DNA of 64,000 bases from Candidatus Anaeroferrophillus wilburensis (GCA_016934315.1 JAFGSY010000020.1:1-64000), one strand, 5' to 3'. Counted from the stretch's first letter, positions 9,448 through 19,342 are shown. Notes: generated by a model from the sequence alone, not told the origin. A program made the numbers and translations.

Positions 9448-9560
9448 GGACAAACTTCAGCACGTCAACCTTCGTCACTGCCGCGTACGGGCACATACGC
9501 CGCAGTCATCAGGTTTTGTGCACCGCTCATCTGGAGCTTTGTCCCATCACTTGATGGACT
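9448..9560 (+). promoter_or_regulatory. Nested inverted repeat in the panB leader
   Basis: A nearly continuous hairpin spans 9448-9544. GGACAAA plus CTTCAG (9448-9460) pairs with CTGGAG and TTTGTCC (9531-9544, one bulged C). CAC pairs with GTG (9518-9520), and AACCT (9467-9471) with AGGTT (9511-9515). The tip is ACTGC-c-GCGTA (9477-9487) against TACGC-c-GCAGT (9496-9506). A second small hairpin CCATC-ACTT-GATGG (9544-9557) with ACTTTTTA follows, about 30 bases before the panB ribosome site. It may be a leader regulator of panBCD or a small palindromic repeat element; the function is unknown. Confidence 0.5.
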
Positions 9561-9596
9561 TTTTACGGGTTCATCTTTATTGCAAGGAGTAAAAAG

Positions 9597-10391
9597 ATGA
9601 CAGACAAACCAGTTACCATCGCCCATATCCAGGAGATGAAAAACCGTGGAGAAAAAATTTCCATGGTCACCGGCTATGATTACCCCTTCGCCCGACTGCT
9701 TGACCAAAGCGGCATAGACATGATTCTGGTGGGAGATTCCGTCGGCGTGGTGGTGGCCGGCTACCCCAACACCCTGCCGGTCACCGTTGATGAAATGATC
9801 TACCACGGCCGGGCCGTCATGCGAGGCAGTCAACGGGCGTTGGTAGTTATTGATATGCCATTCATGAGTTATCAGATCAGCATTGAGGACGCCAAACGTC
9901 AAGCCGGTCGGATCATGCAGCAAACAGGAGCGGCAGCGGTTAAACTGGAGGGCGGCGTTTCAATGGCCGCCACCATTGAGGCGCTGGTCAGCATCGGCAT
10001 CCCGGTTCTGGGGCATATTGGTCTTACCCCCCAGGCGGTCAACCAACTGGGTGGCTTCAAAGTCCAGCGCGAGAAGGAGCGTCTGCTTGCCGATGCCAGG
10101 GCGGTTGCCGATGCCGGCGCCTTTGGCGTGGTCATTGAATGTGTACCTGCCGATATCGCGGCCGAGATTACCGGGGCCATTGACATCCCTACCATTGGCA
10201 TCGGGGCCGGACCGGAATGTGACGGGCAGGTTCTGGTTCTCCATGATCTGCTGGGACTTTTCGACCGTTTCCGGCCTTCTTTTGTTAAACAGTACGCCAA
10301 TCTGGGACCAACAATCACCAAAGCCCTACAGCAGTATCATCAGGAGGTCAAAGAGGGAACCTTCCCCTCGGCGGAATACAGCTTTAAATAA
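9597..10391 (+). CDS. panB: 3-methyl-2-oxobutanoate hydroxymethyltransferase
   Basis: 264 residues, standard length. PanB transfers a hydroxymethyl group from methylene-tetrahydrofolate to alpha-ketoisovalerate to give ketopantoate, the first pantothenate step. MVTGYDYPFARLLDQSGID (about 22-40), ILVGDSVGVVVAGY (about 43-56, metal-binding Asp), KLEGG (about 115-119) and IGIGAGPECDGQVLVLHDLLG (about 200-220) are signatures of the family. AAGGAG lies upstream of the ATG. First gene of panB-panC-panD. Confidence 0.96.
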   Translation: MTDKPVTIAHIQEMKNRGEKISMVTGYDYPFARLLDQSGIDMILVGDSVGVVVAGYPNTLPVTVDEMIYHGRAVMRGSQRALVVIDMPFMSYQISIEDAKRQAGRIMQQTGAAAVKLEGGVSMAATIEALVSIGIPVLGHIGLTPQAVNQLGGFKVQREKERLLADARAVADAGAFGVVIECVPADIAAEITGAIDIPTIGIGAGPECDGQVLVLHDLLGLFDRFRPSFVKQYANLGPTITKALQQYHQEVKEGTFPSAEYSFK

Positions 10392-10437
10392 GGACAAACC
10401 GCCCAGTTTAAGGGCCAGCAAGAAATGCAGTTGAAAA

Positions 10438-11286
10438 ATGAAGATTTTTGAACACCCAGACCAGATGCAGCGCTATGCACTCGCGCAACGGGCCAACGGA
10501 AAAACCATCGCTGTTGTCCCGACCATGGGCTACCTGCACCAGGGACATGTTTCACTGATGGAAAAGGCCAGAGCGGCGACTGACCTGGTTATTGCCACCA
10601 TCTTTGTCAACCCGATGCAGTTCGGCCCCCGGGAAGATCTGGCGACCTATCCCCGTAATTTAGAGGGCGACAAGAAAACCTGTGAGCAGGCGGGCGTTGA
10701 CGTTATTTTCACCCCGCCGATGGAGGCAATGTATCCACCAGCCTTTCAAACCTCGGTTGCTGTTTCCGGAGTTACCACCGGGTTATGCGGTGCCCGACGA
10801 CCGGGACACTTTACCGGCGTCACCACCGTAGTCGCCAAGCTCTTCAATCTTACCATGCCGCATAAAGCCTTTTTTGGTGAAAAAGATTACCAGCAGTTGG
10901 TAACCATCAAGAGGATGGTTGCTGACCTTAATTTCCCCATTGAAATCATTGGTGTACCGATTGTCCGGGAGGCGGACGGCCTGGCCATGAGCTCCCGCAA
11001 CACCTACCTCTCCGCTGCCGAACGACACGCTGCCCTCTCCCTTTCCCAAGGACTTTTTCGGGCTCAAGAAGCTTTCCAAAAAGGCGAACGGCACACCGCA
11101 ACCCTGAAACAGATCATAGAGAAAACCATTGATAAAACTCCTGGCACTTTGTGCCAGCTGGAATATCTGGCCATCTGCAACCCTGAAACCCTGGAGGAGT
11201 TGGAAAACACCGGCGATCGGGCCCTGATAGCCCTGGCCGCTCAGGTCGGCACCACCAGACTGATTGACAATATCATCCTGCGATAA
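10438..11286 (+). CDS. panC: Pantothenate synthetase
   Basis: 282 residues. PanC joins pantoate and beta-alanine with ATP. The nucleotidyltransferase motif PTMGYLHQGHVSL (about 28-40, HxGH equivalent HQGH), TIFVNPMQFGPREDL (about 57-71), FFGEKDYQQL (about 147-156) and the KMSKS-like MSSRNTYLS (about 183-191) are all present. It lies 46 bases after panB and 15 bases before panD. Confidence 0.96.
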   Translation: MKIFEHPDQMQRYALAQRANGKTIAVVPTMGYLHQGHVSLMEKARAATDLVIATIFVNPMQFGPREDLATYPRNLEGDKKTCEQAGVDVIFTPPMEAMYPPAFQTSVAVSGVTTGLCGARRPGHFTGVTTVVAKLFNLTMPHKAFFGEKDYQQLVTIKRMVADLNFPIEIIGVPIVREADGLAMSSRNTYLSAAERHAALSLSQGLFRAQEAFQKGERHTATLKQIIEKTIDKTPGTLCQLEYLAICNPETLEELENTGDRALIALAAQVGTTRLIDNIILR

Positions 11287-11301
11287 AGGAGCACCCATCC
11301 C

Positions 11302-11655
11302 ATGTTGCGAACCATGTTTAAATCCAAGATCCACCGGGCTACGGTCACCGATGCCAACCTTGCCTATGAAGGAAGCATCACCATCGATAACAGCCTTTTA
11401 CAAGCGGCGGATATTCTTCCCCACGAATTGGTCCACATTTACAATCTCACCAACGGCGCCCGCTTTACCACCTATGTTATCGAAGGAAAAGCAGACAGCG
11501 GCGAGATCTGCATCAACGGTGCCGCCGCCCGGTTGGCCCGCAAGGGAGATATGGTTATCATCGCCACCTATGTCCAGGCAAACGAGGAGGAGATAGCCCG
11601 GCTTCGGCCAATCAATATCCTGGTGGATGCCCGCAACAGGATCGTTAAAAAATAG
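11302..11655 (+). CDS. panD: Aspartate 1-decarboxylase proenzyme
   Basis: 117 residues. PanD makes beta-alanine from aspartate and is cleaved by itself at Gly-Ser to form a pyruvoyl group. The cleavage site YEGSITID is at about residues 22-29, with Ser25 the future pyruvoyl residue. The ATG has AAGGAG upstream. With panB and panC it completes pantothenate synthesis apart from ketopantoate reductase, which is not in this window. Confidence 0.96.
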   Translation: MLRTMFKSKIHRATVTDANLAYEGSITIDNSLLQAADILPHELVHIYNLTNGARFTTYVIEGKADSGEICINGAAARLARKGDMVIIATYVQANEEEIARLRPINILVDARNRIVKK

Positions 11656-11674
11656 CAACTCTTTTTGAATCATA

Positions 11675-11713
11675 AAAAAACCGGCTGTCTGATATCAGGC
11701 AGCCGGTTTTTTT
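11675..11713. terminator. Bidirectional terminator between panD and rpsU
   Basis: AAAAAACCGGCTG and CAGCCGGTTTTTT flank a short TCTGATATCAGG centre that pairs further. There are A runs on one side and T runs on the other, so it can stop both panBCD (plus) and rpsU (minus), which converge here. Confidence 0.9.
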
Positions 11714-11737
11714 ATGGTTAGGATACTCGTCGTATAT

Positions 11738-11926
11738 CTAGATACCAAAGCGTCTCTTTTTAGCCAGACGTTTCAGCGCTTCAAGATGTTTCTTTTTCTT
11801 GCGCACACTGGGTTTTTCATAATGACGCCGTTTTTTCAACTCACGAAATAAACCTGACTTATTCAGCTTATTTTTCAGCAACTTAATTGCCCGCTCAACA
11901 TCATTATCAATGACCTTAATTTCCAT
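11738..11926 (-). CDS. rpsU: 30S ribosomal protein S21
   Basis: 62 residues, very basic. The family pattern VERAIKLLKNKLNKSG, FRELKKRRHYEKPS and the lysine-rich VRKKKKHLEAL tail are clear. S21 is a small-subunit protein involved in initiation. GAAGGGAA precedes the ATG. It is the last gene before the shared terminator and lies 111 bases after the HD-domain gene, so it may have its own promoter, though I could not place one with confidence. Confidence 0.95.
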   Translation of the reverse strand: MEIKVIDNDVERAIKLLKNKLNKSGLFRELKKRRHYEKPSVRKKKKHLEALKRLAKKRRFGI

Positions 11927-12037
11927 CGAGTTCCCTTCTTCCTAACACACCTTAGATATGATAGCTTTATAAATCCCCGGGGCCCGTCTACACCGCAGCT
12001 CCCAATGCGACCAGCGACAAAAAGAGGGAATGATATA

Positions 12038-12655
12038 CTAAACCTCGGGATGGATGTCAATATATTTTTCGTATAATGCGGCGATCCGGTCTAGAAGGCG
12101 CCGTTGACCATTGGCAGAGGCATCAACCACAGTGACAACCTCATCGGGACGCCAGGACAAAGGGGAAAAAATCTTTTTTTCCAACTCCCTGGTAAGCTTT
12201 TCCATGTTCCCCAGACTGCCCAAAGAGCTGACGTTTTTGCCATAGCGATCACGCAGATCGGCAAACCGATGGTCAAGAGAGACAATCTCTACGTGCTTCA
12301 CCCGTTTATCAGCATAAAAAACCAGCTCCTTTTCATCCACCGGTTGCCATGGAGCTGGTTCAAGATGAATGTGATGTCTGACGACCATGGCGACCTCGGA
12401 AAAGCCGAGGGCCTCTAGCCACTGGCCGCCCAACAAGGCATGGTCAACACCGGTTGTGATCGACTCAAGTTTGGCGATATCATGGAGCAGGCCGGCAGCA
12501 GCCAGCAACGACATATCTTGATCCAGCCCCTGCACCCTTAAAGCCTCTCCCAGAACCACCGCAATCTTAGTAACCACAACACTGTGGCCAACAATATGAA
12601 CCGGCACCCGATAATCCCGCAACAGGGAAAAACAGGTTTCCAGATCAGGAATCAT
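12038..12655 (-). CDS. HD-domain hydrolase
   Basis: About 205 residues. HD superfamily metal residues are visible: His in HIVGHSVVV (about 21-29), HD in AAGLLHDIAK (about 53-62), then HH in VVRHHIH. The substrate is unknown; the family includes phosphohydrolases acting on nucleotides and tRNA ends. I chose the ATG at 12655, which has GGAGGA 6 bases upstream; this overlaps the holA end by 11 bases. It belongs to the leuS-lptE-holA run. Confidence 0.8.
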   Translation of the reverse strand: MIPDLETCFSLLRDYRVPVHIVGHSVVVTKIAVVLGEALRVQGLDQDMSLLAAAGLLHDIAKLESITTGVDHALLGGQWLEALGFSEVAMVVRHHIHLEPAPWQPVDEKELVFYADKRVKHVEIVSLDHRFADLRDRYGKNVSSLGSLGNMEKLTRELEKKIFSPLSWRPDEVVTVVDASANGQRRLLDRIAALYEKYIDIHPEV

Positions 12656-13664
12656 TGGCATTCCTCCGGCAGAGTGAAAGCACCATATTCTCCATAACAA
12701 TCAGTTCAGGAACAGACGAGGATTTTAACCGGCGGTCAATCTCAGCAAGCAATTGAAAACTTTGGACCAGGCGTGGCAGGGGGAAATGGCTTGTCTGTCG
12801 CCGCAGTTTCTGAACCACAAAGGGCGGCACCCGTAAATCTCTCGCCAGCTCACTGACAGATTTTCCCCGGTTTGCCGGCGCCCCGGCCAAAGCCAGCAGC
12901 CGGTAATGGCGGACCACCATGCTGACAATAACCAGGGGAACGGTTTTGTCCCGCAACAGGCGATTCAGCACCCTCAGAGAGGTTGCTGTCCTGCCGGCCC
13001 CCAACTCGTCAACCAGGGCAAAAATATTGCCGGCCACCGTACCGCAGCCCATCAGCTCCAGATCGCCATCGTTGACCACACCTCCAGGGCCGACAAAAAG
13101 AGCCAGTTTTTCAACCTCCCGCAGGATGAGCTGGACCCTGGCATCGTGGTAATGGATAAGAATATCCAGCACCGACGGGGAAAAGGTCACCCCATAGGTA
13201 CTGCCATACTGAACAATCAAGCGGCGAAGGTCTTCGGGTTTGAAGCCATCGGTCTTGATAACCGTGCCATATTTCCTTGCCGAGCGAACCAGCAGCGAAC
13301 GACCGTCAAGGCGCTCCCCGGCAGTCAGAAATAGAAAAACACTGGGGTCACCCTGGCGCCGGGCAAGCCACTCGGTAAGCAGTTCAACATCGTCCTTTTT
13401 CACCCCGTCCAGATGGCTCAGGACAATAATCTTCTTAGCCGCAAACAGGGATCCGGCATCCCAGGCGGACAACTCCTCCACCAGGGAAATCCGTGAATAA
13501 TCATACTGTTCAACGGTGACCTCTTCCTGTTCTTTCAGCAGCTGTTTCAGGGATGAGAGGAGAAACGCAACGGGATAGGTTTCTTGACCGTAGAGCAGAC
13601 AGCAGCCGAACTCAGCTGCAGGGGCGGCAGCCTGCTGCAGGCACTTGCGGAGCGAGGATAACAT
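12645..13664 (-). CDS. holA: DNA polymerase III delta subunit
   Basis: 339 residues, family length. HolA is the clamp-loader subunit that opens the sliding clamp. LLYGQETYPVAFLLSSL near the N terminus replaces the degenerate ATPase fold motif, and ILREVEKLALFVG (about 180-192) with the C-terminal collar region match the family. Its ATG overlaps the lptE stop (TGATG). The lptE-holA order is common in deltaproteobacteria. Confidence 0.88.
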   Translation of the reverse strand: MLSSLRKCLQQAAAPAAEFGCCLLYGQETYPVAFLLSSLKQLLKEQEEVTVEQYDYSRISLVEELSAWDAGSLFAAKKIIVLSHLDGVKKDDVELLTEWLARRQGDPSVFLFLTAGERLDGRSLLVRSARKYGTVIKTDGFKPEDLRRLIVQYGSTYGVTFSPSVLDILIHYHDARVQLILREVEKLALFVGPGGVVNDGDLELMGCGTVAGNIFALVDELGAGRTATSLRVLNRLLRDKTVPLVIVSMVVRHYRLLALAGAPANRGKSVSELARDLRVPPFVVQKLRRQTSHFPLPRLVQSFQLLAEIDRRLKSSSVPELIVMENMVLSLCRRNANDS

Positions 13665-14194
13665 CAGAAGTCGATAAACAGCCGGTCATGAATATTTTCT
13701 GCCAACACCTTGCAGACACGCGCAATTGCCACCCGCTTGCGGGTTTGGACGTCGTTCGGTTCGCCGCTTGTATGGTACTCTTCAACTTCATGCATGTTGC
13801 CGTTCTGCCAGACAACTATGTCCTGCCGCACATCCCGGATCACCACCTCAATCCGCACCCGGACCCGGTACTCATAGGCCCGGTCATTGCCGGAATAGGA
13901 GATGCTGGTGTTGCTGACCTCCTTAACGGCGCCGCTGATCACCAGATCGGCGTCAGCCTGATCAACCATCCGCAACCGTTTACTGCGGGAAAATTCGCCC
14001 ACCAGGGCATTGGTGAGATAGGTATCCACCAGGCTTTCATACGTCTGGTTGGCAAAAGGGGTAATGGCCACGGTTTTAAGGTGTTCAGGCAGTGCGCCGC
14101 CTGAACCCTGAAAATGATAACCAAGACAGGCGGAAAAGAGGAAAATACTGGCAAACAGCAGGAGGGGGAGGAAACTATGCTTGACTGATTTCAT
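13664..14194 (-). CDS. lptE: LPS-assembly lipoprotein LptE
   Basis: About 176 residues. A signal peptide with lipobox FSAC near residue 23 predicts an outer-membrane lipoprotein. AITPFANQTYE and the following VDTYLTNALVGEFSRSKRL are typical of LptE/RlpB, which plugs and supports the LptD channel. It sits between leuS and holA, the usual place for this gene. The start at 14194 has AAGGTG upstream; an ATG 12 bases earlier is possible. Confidence 0.85.
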   Translation of the reverse strand: MKSVKHSFLPLLLFASIFLFSACLGYHFQGSGGALPEHLKTVAITPFANQTYESLVDTYLTNALVGEFSRSKRLRMVDQADADLVISGAVKEVSNTSISYSGNDRAYEYRVRVRIEVVIRDVRQDIVVWQNGNMHEVEEYHTSGEPNDVQTRKRVAIARVCKVLAENIHDRLFIDF

Positions 14195-14274
14195 CAGCAC
14201 CTTCATAAAAAACACATTTCTGGCGGCCATCTTTTCTGGAACTGCAGATCACCATAACACTGATAACCACCTTT

Positions 14275-16761
14275 TCAAACAACTATATTAACCAGTTTCT
14301 GCGGCACCACAATAAATTTTCTCACCGGCTTCCCGGCCAGATATTGTTGCACCTTCTCACTCGCCAGCACCTGCCGCTCAAGATCCTCACGGCTGATCTG
14401 GGCGTCAACGGTCAACCGGTCGCGCAGCTTGCCGTTCACCTGGACCACCAGCAGCACCGTAACCGTTGTTATGGATTCAGGATCATGGGCTGGTACCGGA
14501 GCATACGACAACTCCCCATCATGGCCCAGCTGCTGCCACAACTCCTCGGCTATATGGGGCACAATGGGCGCCAGTAGCAGAAGCACCGTTTCCACCGCTT
14601 CCCTGATCACCTGTCGGGCCGGAGCATCGGCCTCGCCAACGGTTTCCACGTAAGGTTTCAATTCATTGACCAGTTCCATGACCGCACTGATGGCCGTATT
14701 GAAATGAAACCGGTCTTCAATATCAGCAACAACTTTTTTTATCGTCTGGTGGGTCTTGCGACGTAGTGGTTTGAGCTGCTCAGGAAGAGCCGCAAAAGAA
14801 CCCTGGTAGGCGGCAACATCGTTAATCGCCGGCAGCACTGCATACACCAGCCGCCATAACCGATGCAGGAACCGATAGGCACCTTCCACCCCCTGGTCGC
14901 TCCACTCCAGGTCAAGTTCCGGTGGAGCGGCAAAAAGGCTGAACATCCTGGCCGTATCAGCACCATATTTTTGAATCAGGAGATCGGGGTCGACAACGTT
15001 GCCCTTCGACTTGGACATCTTGGAACCATCCTTGATGACCATCCCCTGGGTCAACAGGCGGGTAAAAGGTTCAGCAAAATCGACATAGCCGAGATCACGC
15101 AGCACCCGAGTGAAAAACCGCGAGTACAACAGGTGCAGAATGGCGTGTTCAATACCGCCGATATACTGATCAACCGGCAGCCAGTAGGAAACCGCCTGGC
15201 GGTCAAAGGGAGCCTGATCAAAAGCAGCACAGGCATAACGAATATAGTACCAGGAAGACTCCACAAAGGTATCCATGGTATCCGTTTCCCGGCGGGCCGG
15301 CCGGCCACAAACCGGGCAGACCGTCGTCACGAAATCCTGACTGGCGGCCAGCGGCGACCCTCCCGCCCCTGACAGGGCAACCTCTTTCGGGAGAATAACC
15401 GGCAGATCGCTTACGGGAACCGGAACCGTACCACAACTGTCGCAGTAGATAATGGGGATGGGCGCTCCCCAATAGCGCTGCCGGGAAATACCCCAGTCGC
15501 GCAACCGATAGGTAACGGTTTTCTTCCCTTTGCCGGCAGCTGTCAGGTGAGCAGCAATCTCTTCCAGGGCTTCCCGGTTGTCAATCCCGTTGAAGGGTCC
15601 GGAGTTAACCAACGTTCCCGGACCGGTATAGGCTTCAGTCATGGCTGCCGGATCCAACAGTGGACCATCGGGCTGGATCACAACCACAATGGGCAGCTCA
15701 TATTGCCTGGCAAATTCAAAATCCCGCTGATCGTGGGCCGGCACCGCCATCACGGCGCCGGTTCCATAGCCAAGCAGAACAAAGTTGGCCAGATACACGG
15801 GCATTTCCTGGCCGGTAACCGGATTGACGCAGTAGCGGCCGGTGAACACCCCTTCTTTTTCCAAAGACCCCAGCTCACGGTCACTCACCTGCTGCCGGCG
15901 GCAGCGCTGAATAAACTCCTCCACCACCGCTGCCTGCCCCGTTCCCTCGGCCAGTTTCCGGGCCATGGGATGTTCCGGCGCCAAGCTCATGAAGGTGGCC
16001 CCATACAGGGTATCCTGGCGGGTGGTAAAAACCGTAATATCGCCGTCCATGCCGGCGAGGGGAAAAACAATATTGGCCCCCGTGCTTCTGCCAATCCAGT
16101 TCTTCTGCATGGTGGTAACCCGCTCAGGCCAGCCCGGCAGATCATCACACCCATCAAGCAACTCCTGCGCGTAGTCCGTAATCCGGTAAAACCACTGGTT
16201 CAACTCGCGCGACTCCACATCACAACCACAACGCCAGCAGAGGCCAGCCTCCACCTGTTCATTGGCAAGCACGGTCTGGCACTGTTCACACCAGTTCACC
16301 TGGGATTTTTTCTTATAGGCCAGCCCCTTAGCATACATCTGCAGGAAAAAAAGCTGTTCCCAACGGTAATAGGAGGGGTCACAGGTAGCCAGCTCGCGAC
16401 TCCAGTCATAGCTGAATCCCATGCGCTTCAGTTGCTGCCGCATGGCATCGATATTGTCCCTGGTCCAGACCGCCGGGTGAATCTGGCGTTCGATGGCGGC
16501 ATTTTCAGCCGGCATCCCGAAAGCATCCCAGCCCATGGGATGGAGGACATTACGCCCTTTCATCCGCTGGTAACGGGCCACCACATCACCAATGGAATAG
16601 TTTCGCACATGCCCCATGTGAATTTTGCCGGAAGGATAAGGAAACATCTCCAGCAGATAGTATTTTTCTCCCGCACCATCGGCAGCAGCAAAGGTTTTCT
16701 CCTGTTCCCAGTGGGCCTGCCACTTGAGTTCTACTGCCTGGGGGTTATACTGTTGTTCCAT
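14275..16761 (-). CDS. leuS: Leucyl-tRNA synthetase
   Basis: About 828 residues, class I synthetase. The HIGH equivalent [15 protein letters not shown] (about 42-56) and KMSKSKGNV (about 589-597) are present. The editing domain includes the [12 protein letters not shown] (about 235-246) segment, and zinc-type cysteines [13 protein letters not shown] lie near 161. I start it at MEQQYNPQ (16761), where family members begin; ten extra codons upstream are open but unlikely. Confidence 0.96.
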   Translation of the reverse strand: MEQQYNPQAVELKWQAHWEQEKTFAAADGAGEKYYLLEMFPYPSGKIHMGHVRNYSIGDVVARYQRMKGRNVLHPMGWDAFGMPAENAAIERQIHPAVWTRDNIDAMRQQLKRMGFSYDWSRELATCDPSYYRWEQLFFLQMYAKGLAYKKKSQVNWCEQCQTVLANEQVEAGLCWRCGCDVESRELNQWFYRITDYAQELLDGCDDLPGWPERVTTMQKNWIGRSTGANIVFPLAGMDGDITVFTTRQDTLYGATFMSLAPEHPMARKLAEGTGQAAVVEEFIQRCRRQQVSDRELGSLEKEGVFTGRYCVNPVTGQEMPVYLANFVLLGYGTGAVMAVPAHDQRDFEFARQYELPIVVVIQPDGPLLDPAAMTEAYTGPGTLVNSGPFNGIDNREALEEIAAHLTAAGKGKKTVTYRLRDWGISRQRYWGAPIPIIYCDSCGTVPVPVSDLPVILPKEVALSGAGGSPLAASQDFVTTVCPVCGRPARRETDTMDTFVESSWYYIRYACAAFDQAPFDRQAVSYWLPVDQYIGGIEHAILHLLYSRFFTRVLRDLGYVDFAEPFTRLLTQGMVIKDGSKMSKSKGNVVDPDLLIQKYGADTARMFSLFAAPPELDLEWSDQGVEGAYRFLHRLWRLVYAVLPAINDVAAYQGSFAALPEQLKPLRRKTHQTIKKVVADIEDRFHFNTAISAVMELVNELKPYVETVGEADAPARQVIREAVETVLLLLAPIVPHIAEELWQQLGHDGELSYAPVPAHDPESITTVTVLLVVQVNGKLRDRLTVDAQISREDLERQVLASEKVQQYLAGKPVRKFIVVPQKLVNIVV

Positions 16762-16818
16762 TACCGTTTCCCGTATCACGACAACTATCAATCATTATGA
16801 AGCATATCCGACGGGTGT

Positions 16819-17187
16819 CTAAAGCCCCTGCCGTTTCTCCTGTTTTTCCTGTTCCTCCTTGCAGGTAATGCACAGAGGTGCCACCGGCCGGGCTTCCAAA
16901 CGCCCCAGGGAGATCTCATCATCACAGGCTTCACAGATACCATAAGTGCCATTTTCTATTTTGGCCAATGCTTCATCAATCTTTTTAATCAGGTGAGCTT
17001 CCCGCCCCCGGATGCGAAACAAAAGGTTATGATCAACCTCCACCGAAGCCGCATCGGCATCATCCATGAGATCTTCTCGGTTGGTGTAGATGTCACCCCG
17101 TTTCAGTTGATCAACTTTTTCAAGGATAGCCTCTTTTTCCTGCAGCAGCAGCGCCTTGAAATGTTCCAGTTGCTCTTGCGTTAACAT
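16819..17187 (-). CDS. DksA/TraR-family zinc-finger protein
   Basis: 122 residues. An N-terminal coiled-coil of acidic and basic helices (about 1-75) is followed by a C4 zinc finger, CEACDD and CITCKEE (about 86-110). DksA-type proteins enter the RNA polymerase secondary channel and act with ppGpp. Acidic tip residues DDADAA are near 41-46. At 122 residues it is shorter than E. coli DksA (151). AAGGGG lies upstream of the ATG. It precedes leuS but may be transcribed separately. Confidence 0.85.
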   Translation of the reverse strand: MLTQEQLEHFKALLLQEKEAILEKVDQLKRGDIYTNREDLMDDADAASVEVDHNLLFRIRGREAHLIKKIDEALAKIENGTYGICEACDDEISLGRLEARPVAPLCITCKEEQEKQEKRQGL

Positions 17188-17597
17188 GCGATTACCCCTT
17201 TCTTAACGACCATAGCCATCCTTAACCTTTTCCAGGATCAGCATGGGTATGGTATCTGTCCAACATGTAAAAACAACACCCGCAGCAATCAATAGTGTCG
17301 GCGGTCATATCTTCCGGCTGACGACCCCCGGAGGTCAGCACCCAACGCCAACGCCGGGAAACTTTCAGCCAGGAAAAAAGATGGCGAAGTTTATACTAAT
17401 TCAGCAGGCAAATCAACCAAAAGTTGAGGATATCGATGCCGGGTGAAAGGGCTATGGCGACCGGAGTGACTAGGGAACATACCTGGGAAGTATCAAACAG
17501 ACAACAGCACTAGCCCACAGTGGCAGAGAGATTACACAGAAAAAGGTTGGCCAATCATACCGGAATCAAACCGTAGGTGAAACCTGCTGGCCAGCCA
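17188..17597. other. Intergenic region between speB and the DksA-like gene
   Basis: 410 bases with no supported gene. The left end holds the terminator of the polyamine operon (17541-17596). A weak minus-strand promoter, TTGATT (17411-17416) and TATAAA (17390-17395) with 15-base spacing, could serve the DksA-like gene. I see nothing else with structure. Confidence 0.4.
17541..17596 (-). terminator. Terminator of the speE-speB transcript
   Basis: On the minus strand GGCTGGCC pairs with GGCCAACC (one mismatch) across a long loop that has a small inner hairpin, and CCTTTTTCTG follows. It starts directly at the speB stop codon. Confidence 0.55.
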
Positions 17598-18464
17598 TCA
17601 TCCGGCAGCACCGTGTGCCGTAAGCAGGAGCAGTTCACGGACCACCTTGGCAGCGACAATGGCAGCAATGGCGGCAGGATCAGCGGGGGGGGAAAGTTCC
17701 ACCACATCACAGGCAACAACCTGCAAGGCCGATAGGGAATAAAGTGCCTGCAGCAGTTCAGCAACCGATACTCCACCTGGTTCGGGCGTACCGGTTCCCG
17801 GGAAACAACCGGGGTCCAGGATATCCAGATCAAGCGACAGATAGACAGGCCGGCCGGATAGCTTTCCGGCCACCTCAGACACCTGATCAAGAGCAGCAGG
17901 ATAAAAATTGGTATGGGCCAAGCCATAGGCATATTCATCCCGGGTGCCCGAGCGAATGCCAAACTGGTAGAGATTCCCGGGACCAACCTGCTCAGCCACC
18001 CGACGCATGACCGTAGCGTGGGAAAGGGGTTCCCCCATATAAGTATCACGCAAATCGGCATGGGCATCAAAATGAATAACTGCCAGATCAGGATGCCGCT
18101 CCATGACCGCCTCAATGATCGGCAAGGTCACCAGATGCTCGCCGCCAATAAACAGGGGCAGCGTTTCGTGACTCATCAGCAGGGCCGCAGCGTCCCGGAT
18201 CATGGCAAGGGCACGCGTCGTATTACCAAAGGGCAAGTCAAGATCTCCCAGATCACCGATTTCCAGGTCATCAAGATCGCGCTGCAATGCGTAGCTGAAG
18301 GTCTCCAGCCCGTGGGAAACGTCCCGCAAGGCAGCCGGGGCAAAACGGCTGCCAGGCTTGTAAGAGCTGGTACCATCAAAGGGTAGGCCAAGCAGTACCT
18401 GTGCCGGGGGAGCTTCCAGGCTGGCCGCCCGGGCGGCCAGGAAGCGGCCTTGGGGAACCAACAT
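17598..18464 (-). CDS. speB: Agmatinase
   Basis: 288 residues, ureohydrolase family. It cleaves agmatine to putrescine and urea with two Mn ions. The metal motifs are GGEHLVT (about 121-127), IHFDAHADLRD (about 142-152) and SLDLDILDPGCFPGTGTPEPGG (about 215-236). The ATG overlaps the speE stop (TAATG). Together with pdaD, speE and speD it forms a full arginine-agmatine-putrescine-spermidine route, without ornithine decarboxylase or agmatine deiminase. Confidence 0.93.
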   Translation of the reverse strand: MLVPQGRFLAARAASLEAPPAQVLLGLPFDGTSSYKPGSRFAPAALRDVSHGLETFSYALQRDLDDLEIGDLGDLDLPFGNTTRALAMIRDAAALLMSHETLPLFIGGEHLVTLPIIEAVMERHPDLAVIHFDAHADLRDTYMGEPLSHATVMRRVAEQVGPGNLYQFGIRSGTRDEYAYGLAHTNFYPAALDQVSEVAGKLSGRPVYLSLDLDILDPGCFPGTGTPEPGGVSVAELLQALYSLSALQVVACDVVELSPPADPAAIAAIVAAKVVRELLLLTAHGAAG

Positions 18465-19342
18465 TAGACTGACTCCGCCAGCTGATTGTCAATCAGACCG
18501 GCCAGTTCACGGTAGATGAAATTCGGCAGGGAAAAAGCCTGGCGATGCATGCCAGCATTATAATAGCCCAGCTGATCAGTAAAGGGAGTCGTTGATCGGC
18601 GGTCAAAAGCAACCGCAGGATTGATATCCCCCTTCACCGCACACAAAAAGCTCCACGTCCCGGTAGGATAGGTGGGGATATGCCCCAGGTAAAGAAAAAG
18701 CCGGTCGAAGGCCGCCTTGACAAAGGCACATTGTTCCCGCTGGAGCTTCAGGTAGTAGGCAGAAAAGGAGGTTGCCGCCTGAGAAACCAGGATCCCCTGC
18801 GGCCGCAGAGCGGCGTAACAGTCCCGGTAGAAGGATTCCGTAAACAGGTGTTCGCCCGGCCCAATGGGATCGGTGGAGTCCACAATGATCAGATCATACT
18901 GATTTTCATGCTCTTTGACGAACTCCATCCCGTCCCGATAATGAATGGTCAGCCGCGGGTCATCGAGCTTCACATTGAGGGTTGGGAAAAATTTTCTTGA
19001 AGCCATGACAACCGCCTCATCGATTTCAACCATATCAACCCTGGTCAGCTGGGGATAACGGAGCAACTCCCGGGCCGTACCTCCATCACCGCCGCCGATA
19101 ACCAGGACACGGCGGGCATCGGGAAGGCAGGCAGAGGGAACATGGGTAATCAGTTCATGGTAGACAAACTCATCTTTCTCCGTCAACATCACCAGGCCGT
19201 CGAGCAGCATGATCCGGCCATACTCTTCAGTTTCAATAACGTCAAGCTGCTGAAAAGGGGTTTTTTCCTGATGTACATGTCTGGTTGCCCGCAGAGAAAA
19301 ACGGGTCCCGGATGAGTGCTCTTCCGTGTACCATAATTCCAT
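18464..19342 (-). CDS. speE: Spermidine synthase
   Basis: 292 residues. SpeE transfers the aminopropyl group from decarboxylated AdoMet to putrescine. The nucleotide-binding motif VLVIGGGDGGTARE (about 80-93), the catalytic Asp in VDSTDPIGPGEHLF (about 155-168) and the N-terminal LDGLVMLTEKDEFVYHE are diagnostic. AGGTGG precedes the ATG. The 275-base leader upstream is unusually structured. It is coupled to speB by a TAATG overlap. Confidence 0.95.
   Translation of the reverse strand: MELWYTEEHSSGTRFSLRATRHVHQEKTPFQQLDVIETEEYGRIMLLDGLVMLTEKDEFVYHELITHVPSACLPDARRVLVIGGGDGGTARELLRYPQLTRVDMVEIDEAVVMASRKFFPTLNVKLDDPRLTIHYRDGMEFVKEHENQYDLIIVDSTDPIGPGEHLFTESFYRDCYAALRPQGILVSQAATSFSAYYLKLQREQCAFVKAAFDRLFLYLGHIPTYPTGTWSFLCAVKGDINPAVAFDRRSTTPFTDQLGYYNAGMHRQAFSLPNFIYRELAGLIDNQLAESV

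Noticed and set aside
9465-9923. Minus-strand open frame across the panB leader
   Set aside because: It runs opposite panB and through the palindromic element; the open frame is a by-product of the symmetric sequence.
15547-16800. Long plus-strand open frame of 417 codons opposite leuS
   Set aside because: It is antisense to a clear leucyl-tRNA synthetase with all motifs. Its translation has no domain or codon pattern of a real gene.
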